64,000 nucleotides of DNA from Mucilaginibacter limnophilus (lineage in GTDB: Bacteria; Bacteroidota; Bacteroidia; Sphingobacteriales; Sphingobacteriaceae), in the NCBI RefSeq assembly GCF_004005815.1, contig NZ_SACK01000003.1, forward strand, positions 62,001 through 126,000, in the 5' to 3' direction. The notes under the pieces were generated by a model. The model ran no database searches. It had not been told where the DNA came from and worked only from the letters and a program-made list of their open reading frames with translations. The position numbers and the translations under genes are program-made. Below are positions 8,851 to 18,759 of the stretch, piece after piece (position 1 is the stretch's first letter; every line of letters begins with the position of its first letter).

Positions 8851-9243
8851 TTAATTGATATTCATGGATTGTAACTCCCAGTTACTTTTGTATGAAGCAG
8901 GGCCGCCTTTATATTTCATAATTACAGTAAAGTCGATCCTTTGTTTTTCGTCATCGCCGGTTTCGGTTTCTGCGTATGATTTAATTACATAAACCGAATC
9001 AGATTGCTTTCCAAACTGAAAGCCCTGATCTGAAAATTCAACATCCGAACCACGAAGCGCAGGCCTTACAAATTGCTGTGCCATATCATAGGCATCGCTT
9101 TTACTTGGCATTCCGCTGAAAAAACTATCCCCAACAGCGCCCGACATGGCAAAACGAATGATAATAAGCGCGAATATTATTAAAAACGCAAAAATGATCC
9201 AACCGGTGCGCTTGGCTCTTTTTTTAGTTTCTACATTTCTCAT
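8851..9243 (-). CDS. Single-pass membrane protein, unknown function
   Basis: 130 residues. A basic N-terminus (KKRAKRTG) precedes one transmembrane helix (about residues 15-34), followed by an extracytoplasmic region with alternating polar/hydrophobic strands ending YKSNWELQSMNIN. The composition and layout resemble Coa1-like small membrane proteins, but the identification is weak. It lies just upstream of the OsmC gene. Confidence 0.6.
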   Translation of the reverse strand: MRNVETKKRAKRTGWIIFAFLIIFALIIIRFAMSGAVGDSFFSGMPSKSDAYDMAQQFVRPALRGSDVEFSDQGFQFGKQSDSVYVIKSYAETETGDDEKQRIDFTVIMKYKGGPASYKSNWELQSMNIN

Positions 9244-9288
9244 TGTTTAACTATCGGTTAGAATAGGCGGTTAAAGGTAAAATAATTT

Positions 9289-10308
9289 TTAGTAAAAATC
9301 ATAACACCTTCTGGCACCGTTAAACCGCACATTACCTTCGCCCGAGCCCGGGGTTTCATACACAATGCTGCCTTCAGTAGTACCGCTGGTATTGCCATAA
9401 TTAAGCCTTTGGGCAGGCACGTCATGACTTACGCCAAGCCTTAATTTTTCGCCGCCCTCACGGTTTATGAACAGGTCGAATATAAACGAGATAACAATGG
9501 CGTTAGGCCCGTCGGCACCGCCACGATACCATAATCCGGCATTCACACTGCGCCTTTTATACTGCAAACCAGCGTTATATGAATAAGCTTTACCCTGATT
9601 ATAAACCACTACCGATGGTATAACGTATGATTTTTCGTACTCATAAAGGTTATCGTTCCAGTCGAGGTCAAGCCTATAGCTAAGGTGTGCAGTGGTACGC
9701 ACAGGCACTTTATAAGGTGTTCCGGTAAATGACTCGTTTGGCCGGTTCAAATGCTGCATTGAGGCGCCGATCATAAAATCCTTCACTACCAGGTTTATCC
9801 CGACACCCGAATCAAAATAAAACTTGTTGTTGTAAGGAAACGGATCGGCAGAGGTTTGCTGCCTGGGAATAACCCCGATTGACGGATCGATCTGATCGCC
9901 AAACAACAGTTTGCTGAAATCAATACTACGGTTAGTGGCCCCGGCCTGTAACCCGAAAGACAAAACGTAATCCTGCGAACCAACGCTGTACGAATAAACA
10001 CCTGAAATGCTGTTCTTTTTAAGATAAGCGGTACCCTCACTACTACGGGTGAACAACAAACCAAAACCGCCGCCAAAACGTGGTACGTTATAATCTATTG
10101 AAGCAGAAAGATAATCAAGGTTACCAGGCAACGAGGTATATTGGTTGCGATAAATGAGGCTCATGCGCAGGTTACCTTCAAATTGTCCATTAAGTGCAGG
10201 GTTTAGGTACACCGGCGAATTAAAGAACTGCGAGTACTGGTGATCCTGACTGAAAACAGCCGAGAAAGAAAATACTAAAAGAAACAATATACCTGCCTTA
10301 AGCTTCAT
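9289..10308 (-). CDS. PorP/SprF family type IX secretion membrane protein
   Basis: 339 residues with a signal peptide (about 1-20, cleaved near FSQ) and an outer-membrane barrel of beta strands. The start of the mature protein, DHQYSQFFNSPVYLNPALNG, and MSLIYRNQY are the hallmark of PorP/SprF. These proteins pair with specific type IX secretion cargo carrying a type B (gliding-type) C-terminal domain. The cargo candidate is the gene immediately upstream (10320-14507), only 11 bases away, so the two are very likely one operon. Confidence 0.93.
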   Translation of the reverse strand: MKLKAGILFLLVFSFSAVFSQDHQYSQFFNSPVYLNPALNGQFEGNLRMSLIYRNQYTSLPGNLDYLSASIDYNVPRFGGGFGLLFTRSSEGTAYLKKNSISGVYSYSVGSQDYVLSFGLQAGATNRSIDFSKLLFGDQIDPSIGVIPRQQTSADPFPYNNKFYFDSGVGINLVVKDFMIGASMQHLNRPNESFTGTPYKVPVRTTAHLSYRLDLDWNDNLYEYEKSYVIPSVVVYNQGKAYSYNAGLQYKRRSVNAGLWYRGGADGPNAIVISFIFDLFINREGGEKLRLGVSHDVPAQRLNYGNTSGTTEGSIVYETPGSGEGNVRFNGARRCYDFY

Positions 10309-10319
10309 TATCTGAGTAT

Positions 10320-13300
10320 CTATCTTATTAAATTAATTGTACCACTGCGTTTCGGCGCTGAATTATTGTATGACATACCTTTCCATTCGGTACCGTTAAT
10401 AAATGTTGCCGAAACCTGCCATACATAGGCACCCTGAGGGGCGGGAGAACCTTTGTAATTTCCGTCCCAACCTTCAATAGGTTCGCCGTCGCTGCCGAGT
10501 TTATTTGTTTCCCAAACAAGTTGGCCCCACTTGTTGAATATTTGCATATGCCAGCTTTTTATGCCACTACCCTTAGCCATAAATGTTTGTATAGAGGCGT
10601 TGCTGCTGCTTGGTATAAATGCGTTTGGTACAAACAAGGTGCCCGGTGTGCCCGATATGGTTACAGTAACTGTTTTAGTTGTTGGGCAGGTAAGTGTTCC
10701 GTCGGGTAGTCGTCCGCCATATACGGTTAACGTAACCTGATGTGAGCCTATGTCTGTTAATGGATATGTGTATTCAGGATTTTGTATAGTAGAATGCGGC
10801 GCGCCATTCCCAAAATCCCAATCCCATGCCACGGGGTTACCCTGGCTATTATCCCTGAAAGAAAAATGGTAATTAGGTATCGATATTTCTGTACCTGGAA
10901 GTACACTGAAATCAGCGATTACCTCAGGCCTTACCAAAACAGGTTGTACCGGTATATTAGAACTGCAAACGCCATTAGATACCGTTAATGTAACGTTATA
11001 TGGACCAGGGCTTGTAAATATATGATCTGGATTTTGCCTTAGGTCAGGCGCTGAGCCATCGTCAAAATTCCAGCTGTAATTATAATTAGCAACGTTAATA
11101 CCATTTGCGTTAAACTGGTACTTAGAGTTATCACAGTCAATTGTTTGATAAGAAGCAGTGACGCCATCAGGGCTTTGCAAAATAGTTATTTGATCAGGCG
11201 CTGATTCACTTTGCGGTAGGCAACCAGTTGTACTTGCAGTTACAGTAATGCGGTATGTACCTTCTTGTGTAAAACCGGAAAAATTGTATTGGCCTTTAGG
11301 TACATTATTAACTACCATATAAGGAGTAGGATCCGAATCTTTATAAATTTTGTAGGTAAATGAATCGCCTGTTGATTGGTTGTTAAAAATCAGTGGTTCG
11401 CCGGTACACGCTGTTTTCGGCGATGTTTTTAAGATTTGAACAGACTGAATCAAAGTACTTGGTGAAATGGTAAAACCCTGATCAGCATCCGGAGGAGTAG
11501 AAGCTGAAGTACCGCATTTATCAACCACCTCTAAACGAACATATACAATTTTTGATGTACCATCAGTGTTCGGCTGAACTATAAATGGCCCTCCGGTTGT
11601 GGTTTGATCAATCACTTGTTTGTTGGCATCAAGCAATAAAAATCTTGTTGTCTGATTATTTCCCGGCGATAGATTTTGCAAACTGATGGTTACGGTACCA
11701 CAGCTACCGTTAGCTGTTGCTTTAAAAATTGGAAGCGGTGTTGCAGGGCTTACAAAAACCGATTTGGTTACCTCCGGGAAATTGTCGCAAGTGCTAACAA
11801 GTTTAAGTTTAATTATATGCTCTTCTTCTTTACCAACATTTGATGGTTGATATTCATGTGGCGGAGGATTTTGTCCGGTAAAAGTTGTGCCATCTCCAAA
11901 ATCCCATTCATAAGTTCCGTTTTCAGCTGGTGATAAGTTAGTAATGGTAACAGTTACTGGCCCGCATCCCTGACTCGGGGTTACATTGAAATCAATTAGC
12001 GGGTTTGATGGTAATACTGTCACTACCAGCCGCGCTTCGTCACCGGTACAACCTGCATTTGTTGGTGTAATAATGTATGTAACTTTTATGGCTGCGCCGT
12101 TGGGATTTGTATTTTGAATAGTACCATTTATAATTGCCCCGGTGCCGTTCATATTATTGATTACAGCATACGATGAGGTTTGGCTTGGATCGGTATCAAC
12201 TTTCCATTCAAAAGTGCTGTTTGGTAAAGCAGCTGTAATATTGTAAGTAAATGCCTTATTACTACATACAGTTTGAGTTAGCGTACTGGTTATTGGATTT
12301 GGCTTATTAAGTTGAATAGTTATGGTTTCAATTACCTCGTTACATGGAGCAGGTAAACCAGTAGTAACAATAAATTTGACTACTGCACTACCGGCATTAG
12401 ATTCTGCCTGAGTAGGGGTATAACTGGTTGTAAGCTGATCGGTATTACTAAAAGTGCCGCCGCCGGGAGTTTCCCATCTAAATGTCTGGTAGGTTCCATT
12501 TATCTGATCAACAGTTAACGGCACTACCTGCCCCGGACAAAAAATTTGTGTAGGTGGAGTATATACAACCTCGGGAGCGTCTTGTATAGTAATTGTATGT
12601 GTGTCGGTCACATTTCCCGACGGATCACAATTGTTACGGTGCGTTACTTTAACTGTAAATACACCGGTGCCGCTTAGTTCGATACGAGGGTATTTTGTAC
12701 TCGGAGGATCAATAAAATTAACACTTCCTCCGGTAGGTGGCGTAACTTCCCAAAAATAGGTATTTGCATCAGCGGTGGTTGTTCCCTCCAAACGTACGTA
12801 GAATTGACTTGTCTGGTCGCTTGTATAAGCTATTTGCCTGCTTCCGGTGCCACCACATAGTGAAACATCAGCAGGTAATTCAGCAATTGGTTGAGCGTTT
12901 ACTGTTATAGTGCGTACCTGAGTAGAAGGTACGCTTGTACAACCGTTGCTGGCAAATAGCCGTACATTATAAACACCTGGTGTATTAAAAATTATTTGAG
13001 GGTTTTGACTGGCATTGTTTGTACCCCCTGTATAAGCATAACCTCCGGCCGGTGAAATTCTCCAATCCCATACTGTTTGATTATCAGTATTAAGTGAGGT
13101 GTTTTGTAACGTTACAGCTGATGTACTACAAACAACATTACCCGGTAGTATATTAAAATTTGGCTGCGGCCTCGGCTTAATGGTAATGGTATGCGGCTGT
13201 CCGGCAATGTAACATGATGGTGGATTAATCAATCTTACTTCTACAATATAATTTTTCGCTGTTGGAAACGTATATGTAAAATTGTCGGTAAGCCTGAAAG

Positions 13301-14507
13301 TTCCGGGTTGTTTAACGCCATCTACATACCATTCATACCTTGCTGATGCATTAACACAACTACTTGAAGTAGAATTTGGATCTTGCCCGGGATATGATCC
13401 GTTAACAAATGTAATAGCCTCACCTGTACAGCCTGTAGGTGTTGGATTATCAAGCCTGTCTTCAGCAGGAGAAGTAATTGTAATGTTCTTGCTTTCTAAT
13501 GAAACAGCACTGCAAACAGTTGTACTCGCTGTTATTATAAGAGGGAAAGCATTGCGCCTTGGCCCTGATGTTGTACCACATGATGGAGTGGTGTAATTAT
13601 GACTGATATCTCCATTAGCAGCACGCAACTTATTGTATGGCATGGGTATAGGGGCAGAATTATTATCGCCCCAACTAATATTATATACCAACCCAGGGTA
13701 GTTATAAACCAATGACACCGGATTGCTGGGATCTTTAGTATCAATATGATAACTTACAGTTACGCTTGATCCTAACAAACATCTGGAATCATTACTGTTC
13801 CCACCAATGTTCGATTTCAAAGGGTTATTAATTAAGGTGTAAGCTTTGGTTGATATTATACCATTGTTAACACCTTTTATTATAACTGTATAATTTGTTT
13901 CTTGAACTGCTAAAGTGTACGTGCCATTAAATGTTGCATTTTGGGGACTAACGGTTTGATTAAATTCATTTATTACGGTAATGGTGCTGTTTGTAACGCC
14001 GGTTGATTGGTTGGTTATTTGAAAGTTTTGCGCACTTGTGCCTGTACATCTTCCCCAAACCTGAGAGTTAATTGCAATGTTTGATTGTGCCTGGGGGTTA
14101 ATTGTAAGGCTTGAAGCTATATCAAACGGAGCAGATGTAACTGCTACTGCCGGCCCTTGTTGATTTGTGCTTGTAATGCGAACCTTATATCCACTGCCTG
14201 CAGCTACACCCGCCGGGATTGTACCGTTAACAAATGTTGCATAAAAACCTGCCTGTGTACCAATTGGGTTGCCGCCGTTAAGAACATTATTACTTGCATC
14301 CAATAAATATAAATTGAAAACGTTATTCTGATTAATATTACCAGCCTGATCATCAATATGAAACGGGACTGCTATTGACGACCCGCGCGCATACGGTGTT
14401 CCAGTTTCAAAATTTTGAATGGTAAGTGTGGTTTGCCCGAATGCGCTTACTGTACCAAGTAAGGCAAAAAATGCAAGAAGAAGATACCGGGTAGATATTT
14501 TATTCAT
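10320..14507 (-). CDS. Giant PKD-repeat T9SS cargo with type B sorting domain
   Basis: 1395 residues. Signal peptide at about 1-25 (ends VSAFGQ). Many immunoglobulin/PKD-like domains follow; recognisable PKD cores are WDFGDGTTF, WNFDDGSAPD and WDWDFGNGAPH, with many paired cysteines. The last about 90 residues match the gliding-motility-associated C-terminal domain: FVPNAFIPSSSN, then MQIFNKWGQLVWETN, EGWDGNYKG and PQGAYVWQV. This is the signal for type IX secretion and surface attachment. The partner PorP/SprF is directly downstream. Likely an adhesin or surface matrix protein; ligand unknown. Confidence 0.93.
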   Translation of the reverse strand: MNKISTRYLLLAFFALLGTVSAFGQTTLTIQNFETGTPYARGSSIAVPFHIDDQAGNINQNNVFNLYLLDASNNVLNGGNPIGTQAGFYATFVNGTIPAGVAAGSGYKVRITSTNQQGPAVAVTSAPFDIASSLTINPQAQSNIAINSQVWGRCTGTSAQNFQITNQSTGVTNSTITVINEFNQTVSPQNATFNGTYTLAVQETNYTVIIKGVNNGIISTKAYTLINNPLKSNIGGNSNDSRCLLGSSVTVSYHIDTKDPSNPVSLVYNYPGLVYNISWGDNNSAPIPMPYNKLRAANGDISHNYTTPSCGTTSGPRRNAFPLIITASTTVCSAVSLESKNITITSPAEDRLDNPTPTGCTGEAITFVNGSYPGQDPNSTSSSCVNASARYEWYVDGVKQPGTFRLTDNFTYTFPTAKNYIVEVRLINPPSCYIAGQPHTITIKPRPQPNFNILPGNVVCSTSAVTLQNTSLNTDNQTVWDWRISPAGGYAYTGGTNNASQNPQIIFNTPGVYNVRLFASNGCTSVPSTQVRTITVNAQPIAELPADVSLCGGTGSRQIAYTSDQTSQFYVRLEGTTTADANTYFWEVTPPTGGSVNFIDPPSTKYPRIELSGTGVFTVKVTHRNNCDPSGNVTDTHTITIQDAPEVVYTPPTQIFCPGQVVPLTVDQINGTYQTFRWETPGGGTFSNTDQLTTSYTPTQAESNAGSAVVKFIVTTGLPAPCNEVIETITIQLNKPNPITSTLTQTVCSNKAFTYNITAALPNSTFEWKVDTDPSQTSSYAVINNMNGTGAIINGTIQNTNPNGAAIKVTYIITPTNAGCTGDEARLVVTVLPSNPLIDFNVTPSQGCGPVTVTITNLSPAENGTYEWDFGDGTTFTGQNPPPHEYQPSNVGKEEEHIIKLKLVSTCDNFPEVTKSVFVSPATPLPIFKATANGSCGTVTISLQNLSPGNNQTTRFLLLDANKQVIDQTTTGGPFIVQPNTDGTSKIVYVRLEVVDKCGTSASTPPDADQGFTISPSTLIQSVQILKTSPKTACTGEPLIFNNQSTGDSFTYKIYKDSDPTPYMVVNNVPKGQYNFSGFTQEGTYRITVTASTTGCLPQSESAPDQITILQSPDGVTASYQTIDCDNSKYQFNANGINVANYNYSWNFDDGSAPDLRQNPDHIFTSPGPYNVTLTVSNGVCSSNIPVQPVLVRPEVIADFSVLPGTEISIPNYHFSFRDNSQGNPVAWDWDFGNGAPHSTIQNPEYTYPLTDIGSHQVTLTVYGGRLPDGTLTCPTTKTVTVTISGTPGTLFVPNAFIPSSSNASIQTFMAKGSGIKSWHMQIFNKWGQLVWETNKLGSDGEPIEGWDGNYKGSPAPQGAYVWQVSATFINGTEWKGMSYNNSAPKRSGTINLIR

Positions 14508-14621
14508 CTAATTAAACTACATAACTAACCCGCTTACTCGTGGCAAAGTATCATAGGGGTCAGCGAGAAATTAATTAGTAATACGGTAAATAACGTGTAA
14601 ATGTTTCTGCTGTGTAAAAAT

Positions 14622-15860
14622 TTATCCGAAGAAGAGATAGCATACTAAAATAGCGGCTATTACGCCAGCCAGATCGGCAAATAAACCGGCAGGTATAGCA
14701 TACCTCGACTTTTTAATACCTACCGAGCCGAAATATAAAGCTACAATATAAAATGTGGTATCGGCCGAGCCGTTGAAAATGCTTCCCAGGCGTCCGGCAA
14801 AACTGTCGGGGCCATAGGTTTTCATGGTTTCAATCATCATCGCTTTTGAGCCTGATCCGCTTAGCGGTTTCATATAGGCCACGGGCATGGCATCAACAAA
14901 ACGGGTGTCAGCATTAAATTGCGTGACTACCCACCGTACACCATCGTTAATATAATCAAGCGCGCCACATGTGCGAAAAACGCTGATAGCTACCAACATG
15001 GCTACAAGATAGGGGATAATCTTTACTGAAGTTTCAAAGCCTCCTTTAGCACCCTCAATAAAAGCTTCGAAAACGTGTATTTTTTTTCTTAAACCACCAA
15101 GTATTATCACAACAGGAATTAAAAATAACAGAAAGTTACTGGATACTTTTGATACAAGTGTTATTTGCTCCTTTGTTAGTGCTGTTGTAACATACCAAAT
15201 AAATAAACCAATAAATACGGTAACACCACCAAGCCACCCTATAACGACCCGGTTTAATAAATTAATGCGTTGTTTAATAGCTACAGCAATCATGCCGGCA
15301 ACCGTGGCTACATAAGTGGCAATTATGCAGGGAATTAAAACATCCGCCGGATCGGCTGCACCCAAAATAGCACGTTGAGCAATAATGGTTACAGGTAGTA
15401 TTTGTAAACCTGAGGTATGCAGCACCAGAAACATGATCTGAGCATTTGAGGCTGTGTCACTATCTTTATTAAGTTCCTGAAGGCTGCCCATGGCTTTTAA
15501 GCCAAGCGGAGTAGCAGCATTATCAAGCCCAAGCATATTCGCCGAAAAATTCATCAGCATCTGGCCGGTGGCAGGATGATTTTTGGGTACTTCCGGAAAT
15601 AAACGCTGAAAGAAAGGGCCTACTATTCTTGAAAGAAAATTTATTGCCCCGGCTTTTTCAGCAACGTTAAGTATACCCAGCCAAAAGGCCATGTTGCCTA
15701 TTAGCGGAAGGGCTATCTTCATCACCGAGGACTCCGATGAATCAAAGATACCTTCAACCATATGTTGAAATATCTCGGTATCACCAAAAAATATCAGCTT
15801 TACAAGACCGACAACAAAGGCAATTACAAAAAATGCTATCCAGATATAGTTAAGGGCCAT
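14622..15860 (-). CDS. SpmA-SpmB fusion (nucleoside recognition/Gate domain membrane protein)
   Basis: 412 residues, with about ten hydrophobic segments. Two Gate (nucleoside recognition) modules in tandem can be seen: residues about 40-190 (ALPLIGNMAFWLGILNVAEKAG, then NMLGLDNAATPLGLKAM, SpmA-like) and about 230-410 (IIPYLVAMLVAISVFRTCG, then MKPLSGSGSKAMM and GSADTTFYIVALYFGS, SpmB-like). Bacilli encode these as separate spore-maturation proteins; non-sporulating Bacteroidetes keep a fused form of unknown substrate. Monocistronic. Confidence 0.88.
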   Translation of the reverse strand: MALNYIWIAFFVIAFVVGLVKLIFFGDTEIFQHMVEGIFDSSESSVMKIALPLIGNMAFWLGILNVAEKAGAINFLSRIVGPFFQRLFPEVPKNHPATGQMLMNFSANMLGLDNAATPLGLKAMGSLQELNKDSDTASNAQIMFLVLHTSGLQILPVTIIAQRAILGAADPADVLIPCIIATYVATVAGMIAVAIKQRINLLNRVVIGWLGGVTVFIGLFIWYVTTALTKEQITLVSKVSSNFLLFLIPVVIILGGLRKKIHVFEAFIEGAKGGFETSVKIIPYLVAMLVAISVFRTCGALDYINDGVRWVVTQFNADTRFVDAMPVAYMKPLSGSGSKAMMIETMKTYGPDSFAGRLGSIFNGSADTTFYIVALYFGSVGIKKSRYAIPAGLFADLAGVIAAILVCYLFFG

Positions 15861-16006
15861 AATTAATTAGTGGGTCAATATAGCATTTTTATGAGAAGCA
15901 ATGCATAAATTGTTATATCAGCGTAAGCTCACAAAATGTAAAACACGACAAACTTAGTCGTCAAAGCCGATCAATTTATATAAATTAGCCGCTTTATAAT
16001 ACTACT

Positions 16007-16435
16007 ATGCCGAAAATAGAATTAACACGCGTTCATGGCGATTTTGGCTTTGAAGCGAACGACGAGAACGGACACACCGTACGAATGGACAGCAGCCCCG
16101 AAAGCGGCGGTCAAAATTTTGGTGTACGTCCCATGCAAATGCTGCTGATGGGTATTGGCGGCTGTTCGGCTATTGATGTGATCAGCATACTAAAAAAGCA
16201 GCGCCAGGAAGTTGTTGATTATAAAATGGTGATAAATGGTCAGCGCGAAGCAGGTAAAGAGCCGTCGTTATGGCAGCAGGTAAATATCGAGTTCCATTTA
16301 TATGGTAATATCGATCAGGATAAAGCCCAGCGCGCTGTTGAACTCTCTATTAATAAATATTGCTCGGTGGCGGCCACTTTAGAAAAAGCCGGAGCCGAAA
16401 TACAATGGCAGGTGTTTGTACACCCTGCTGAATGA
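16007..16435 (+). CDS. OsmC family protein
   Basis: 142 residues. MLLMGIGGCSAIDVISILKK (about residues 45-64) carries the first conserved Cys, and KYCSVAATLEKAGAEI (about 116-131) the second. This is the YhfA-like OsmC subgroup rather than the one at 8420-8830. It is followed by metZ after 21 bases on the same strand. Confidence 0.9.
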   Translation: MPKIELTRVHGDFGFEANDENGHTVRMDSSPESGGQNFGVRPMQMLLMGIGGCSAIDVISILKKQRQEVVDYKMVINGQREAGKEPSLWQQVNIEFHLYGNIDQDKAQRAVELSINKYCSVAATLEKAGAEIQWQVFVHPAE

Positions 16436-16456
16436 TCTATTTTTTATTATACCCCC

Positions 16457-17638
16457 ATGTCTCAGGAATTAGACCCGATATCGAAAGCTATACGCATACA
16501 AACAAAAAAGAGCGCTCAAAATGAGCATTCAACTCCTTTATATTTAACCAGCAGCTTCACCTTTGAAAGCGCCGAAACCATGCGTGCTGCTTTTGCTGAT
16601 GAAGTGGATGATAACATTTACAGCCGTTTCAGCAACCCGAACGTTGATGAGTTTATAAATAAAATGTGTGCTTTAGAAGGTGCCGAAGATGGTTTTGCTA
16701 CTGCTACCGGCATGAGCGCTATTTTTTCATCGTTCTTTGCGCTATTAAAGCAAGGTGATCACATGATTTGCTGCAGTTCGGTATTCGGCAGTACGTTTAC
16801 TATTGTTACTAAATACCTGCCTCGCTATGGCATCACATGTACGCTTGTACCCGCTGAAGATAAAGACGCCTGGGAGGCGGCGGTGCAGCCCAACACCAAA
16901 ATGGTGTACATTGAAACGCCAACCAATCCGCAAATCGGTTTGATAGATTTAGAGTGGGTGGGACAGTTTACCAAAAAACACGGCATTATTTTAAATGTAG
17001 ATAACTGCTTTGCTACACCAGTGGTACAAAGGCCAATTGATTTTGGTGCTGACATTGTTGTGCACTCAGCTACTAAATGGATAGACGGGCAGGGCAGGGT
17101 GCTTGGTGGTGTTATTGTTGGCCGTGCCGATTTGATAAAAGAGATCTATTTGTATTGCCGTCATACCGGTCCGGCAATGTCGCCGTTCAATGCGTGGGTT
17201 TTAAGCAAAAGCCTGGAAACGCTTGACGTGCGTATGGAGCGTCATTCAAAAAACGCATTAAAAGTTGCTGAGGCACTTGAGAGCCATCCATCAGTCTCGT
17301 GGGTAAAGTACCCTTTTCTGCCAAGCCATCCGCAGTATGAAATTGCCAAAAAGCAAATGACGAGCGGTGGCGGTGTGTTGTGTTTTGAAATAAAAGGCGG
17401 TTCTGCAGCGGGGGCAAAGTTTTTGAATGCGCTTGAAATGATTTCAGTAACTGCTAATCTTGGTGATACCCGTACTATAGCGGCACACCCTGCAAGCACT
17501 ACGCACTCGAAACTTACAGAAGATGAACGCCTGTCGGTTGGCATTACGCCCGGACTAATCCGTATATCAACCGGCCTTGAAAAAGTTGACGATATTATTG
17601 CCGACATTCAGCAGGCTTTAGAAAAAAGCGCTGTGTAA
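16457..17638 (+). CDS. metZ: O-succinylhomoserine sulfhydrylase (Cys/Met PLP family)
   Basis: 393 residues, fold-type I PLP enzyme. The Schiff-base lysine is Lys207 in SATKWIDGQGR, the version of the motif typical of MetZ. ATATGMSAIF (82-91) contacts the PLP phosphate and VDNCFATPVVQRP (181-193) holds the cofactor Asp. It would make homocysteine from O-acyl-homoserine and sulfide (direct sulfhydrylation route to methionine). metX is not adjacent. The DinB-fold gene starts seven bases after it. A cystathionine gamma-synthase/lyase role is possible but less likely. Confidence 0.85.
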   Translation: MSQELDPISKAIRIQTKKSAQNEHSTPLYLTSSFTFESAETMRAAFADEVDDNIYSRFSNPNVDEFINKMCALEGAEDGFATATGMSAIFSSFFALLKQGDHMICCSSVFGSTFTIVTKYLPRYGITCTLVPAEDKDAWEAAVQPNTKMVYIETPTNPQIGLIDLEWVGQFTKKHGIILNVDNCFATPVVQRPIDFGADIVVHSATKWIDGQGRVLGGVIVGRADLIKEIYLYCRHTGPAMSPFNAWVLSKSLETLDVRMERHSKNALKVAEALESHPSVSWVKYPFLPSHPQYEIAKKQMTSGGGVLCFEIKGGSAAGAKFLNALEMISVTANLGDTRTIAAHPASTTHSKLTEDERLSVGITPGLIRISTGLEKVDDIIADIQQALEKSAV

Positions 17639-17645
17639 GATAGTT

Positions 17646-18473
17646 ATGAGCATCCCTATCCAAACGCTGCATTTATTTCCGGTTTTGGACGGGATGCTTA
17701 TTGAACTCCTGCAATCCTTATCTCCTGAAGATTGGAAGAAGCCTACCGTAGCTAAAATGTGGACGGTGAAGGATGTTGCAGCACATCTGCTTGATACCAA
17801 TATCAGAACAATATCAGCTTCACATCAGTATAGCGGCAAACCGCCGAAAAACATTAACAGTTACCGTGACTTGGCTAATTATCTCAATCATCTAAACGCT
17901 GTTTGGGTTGAAGCGATGGACCGGGTGAGCCCGCAGCAACTTATTCAGATGCTGGAAGAAACCGGTCCTCAACACTATAATTATCTGGCTTCGCTTGACC
18001 CGTTTGCACCTGCTATGTACAGCGTTGCCTGGGCAGGAGAGGAGCAATCGTTAAACTGGTTTCATATCGCGCGCGAGTACACCGAGAAATGGCATCACCA
18101 GCAGCAAATTCGCCAAGCCGTAGGTAAAGCCGGCATAGTTACCCCTGAACTTTTTTATCCATGCATAGATACTTTTATGTATGCGCTTCCGCATAATTAC
18201 AGGAATGTTGAGGCTGAGCCAGGTGATGAAATAACCATTGTAGTAAGCGGTAAAGAAGGCGGCACCTGGTATCTGCTTAAAACTAATAATGGCTGGGTAT
18301 TGGGCAAAGAAAGTAATGGTAACACTATATCAACTATTATAATAACACCTGATATTGCCTGGCAATTTTTCACGAAAGCAATCACTCCGCAATATGCCTT
18401 CAATCAATCCGATATTCAGGGCAACCAGGAATTAGCTAAGCCGCTATTTGGCAGTATAGCTGTTATAGCCTGA
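17646..18473 (+). CDS. DinB/maleylpyruvate isomerase-fold protein
   Basis: 275 residues. The N-terminal about 170 residues look like the DinB-like four-helix bundle of the mycothiol-dependent maleylpyruvate isomerase group: WTVKDVAAHLLDTNIRTISA (about 38-57; His in HLLD) and YTEKWHHQQQIRQA (metal-binding His pattern). The C-terminal domain is SCP2-like in pattern. The family is thiol-dependent transferase-like; the substrate here is unknown. Same strand as metZ, likely one transcript. Confidence 0.8.
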   Translation: MSIPIQTLHLFPVLDGMLIELLQSLSPEDWKKPTVAKMWTVKDVAAHLLDTNIRTISASHQYSGKPPKNINSYRDLANYLNHLNAVWVEAMDRVSPQQLIQMLEETGPQHYNYLASLDPFAPAMYSVAWAGEEQSLNWFHIAREYTEKWHHQQQIRQAVGKAGIVTPELFYPCIDTFMYALPHNYRNVEAEPGDEITIVVSGKEGGTWYLLKTNNGWVLGKESNGNTISTIIITPDIAWQFFTKAITPQYAFNQSDIQGNQELAKPLFGSIAVIA

Positions 18474-18759
18474 TCGTTTAAACTTTAAAATTATATTCTT
18501 TATAATACAGTATGTATGGTTTGAGGTGCAGTTTGACATTGAGAGATAGAAGTTTTAACAGCTATTTATTATTTTGTTAATTTAATCACTTAATAACTGC
18601 TTTACAGTGAATTAATTTTACCATTTCATTAATTTTTCATCAAAATCGAAATTTTGATTTACTTAAAAAAGTGGTAGGATTTCAAAATGGCATTGATGTT
18701 GACTTTACGCCGACAGGTTTGTATTTATTAAGCAAACCGTGTATTTAAACATCAACATT

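Noticed and set aside
10521..13744. Several 60-100 residue frames opposite or shifted within the giant PKD gene
   Set aside because: They follow the codon periodicity of the large gene and have no recognisable proteins or starts.
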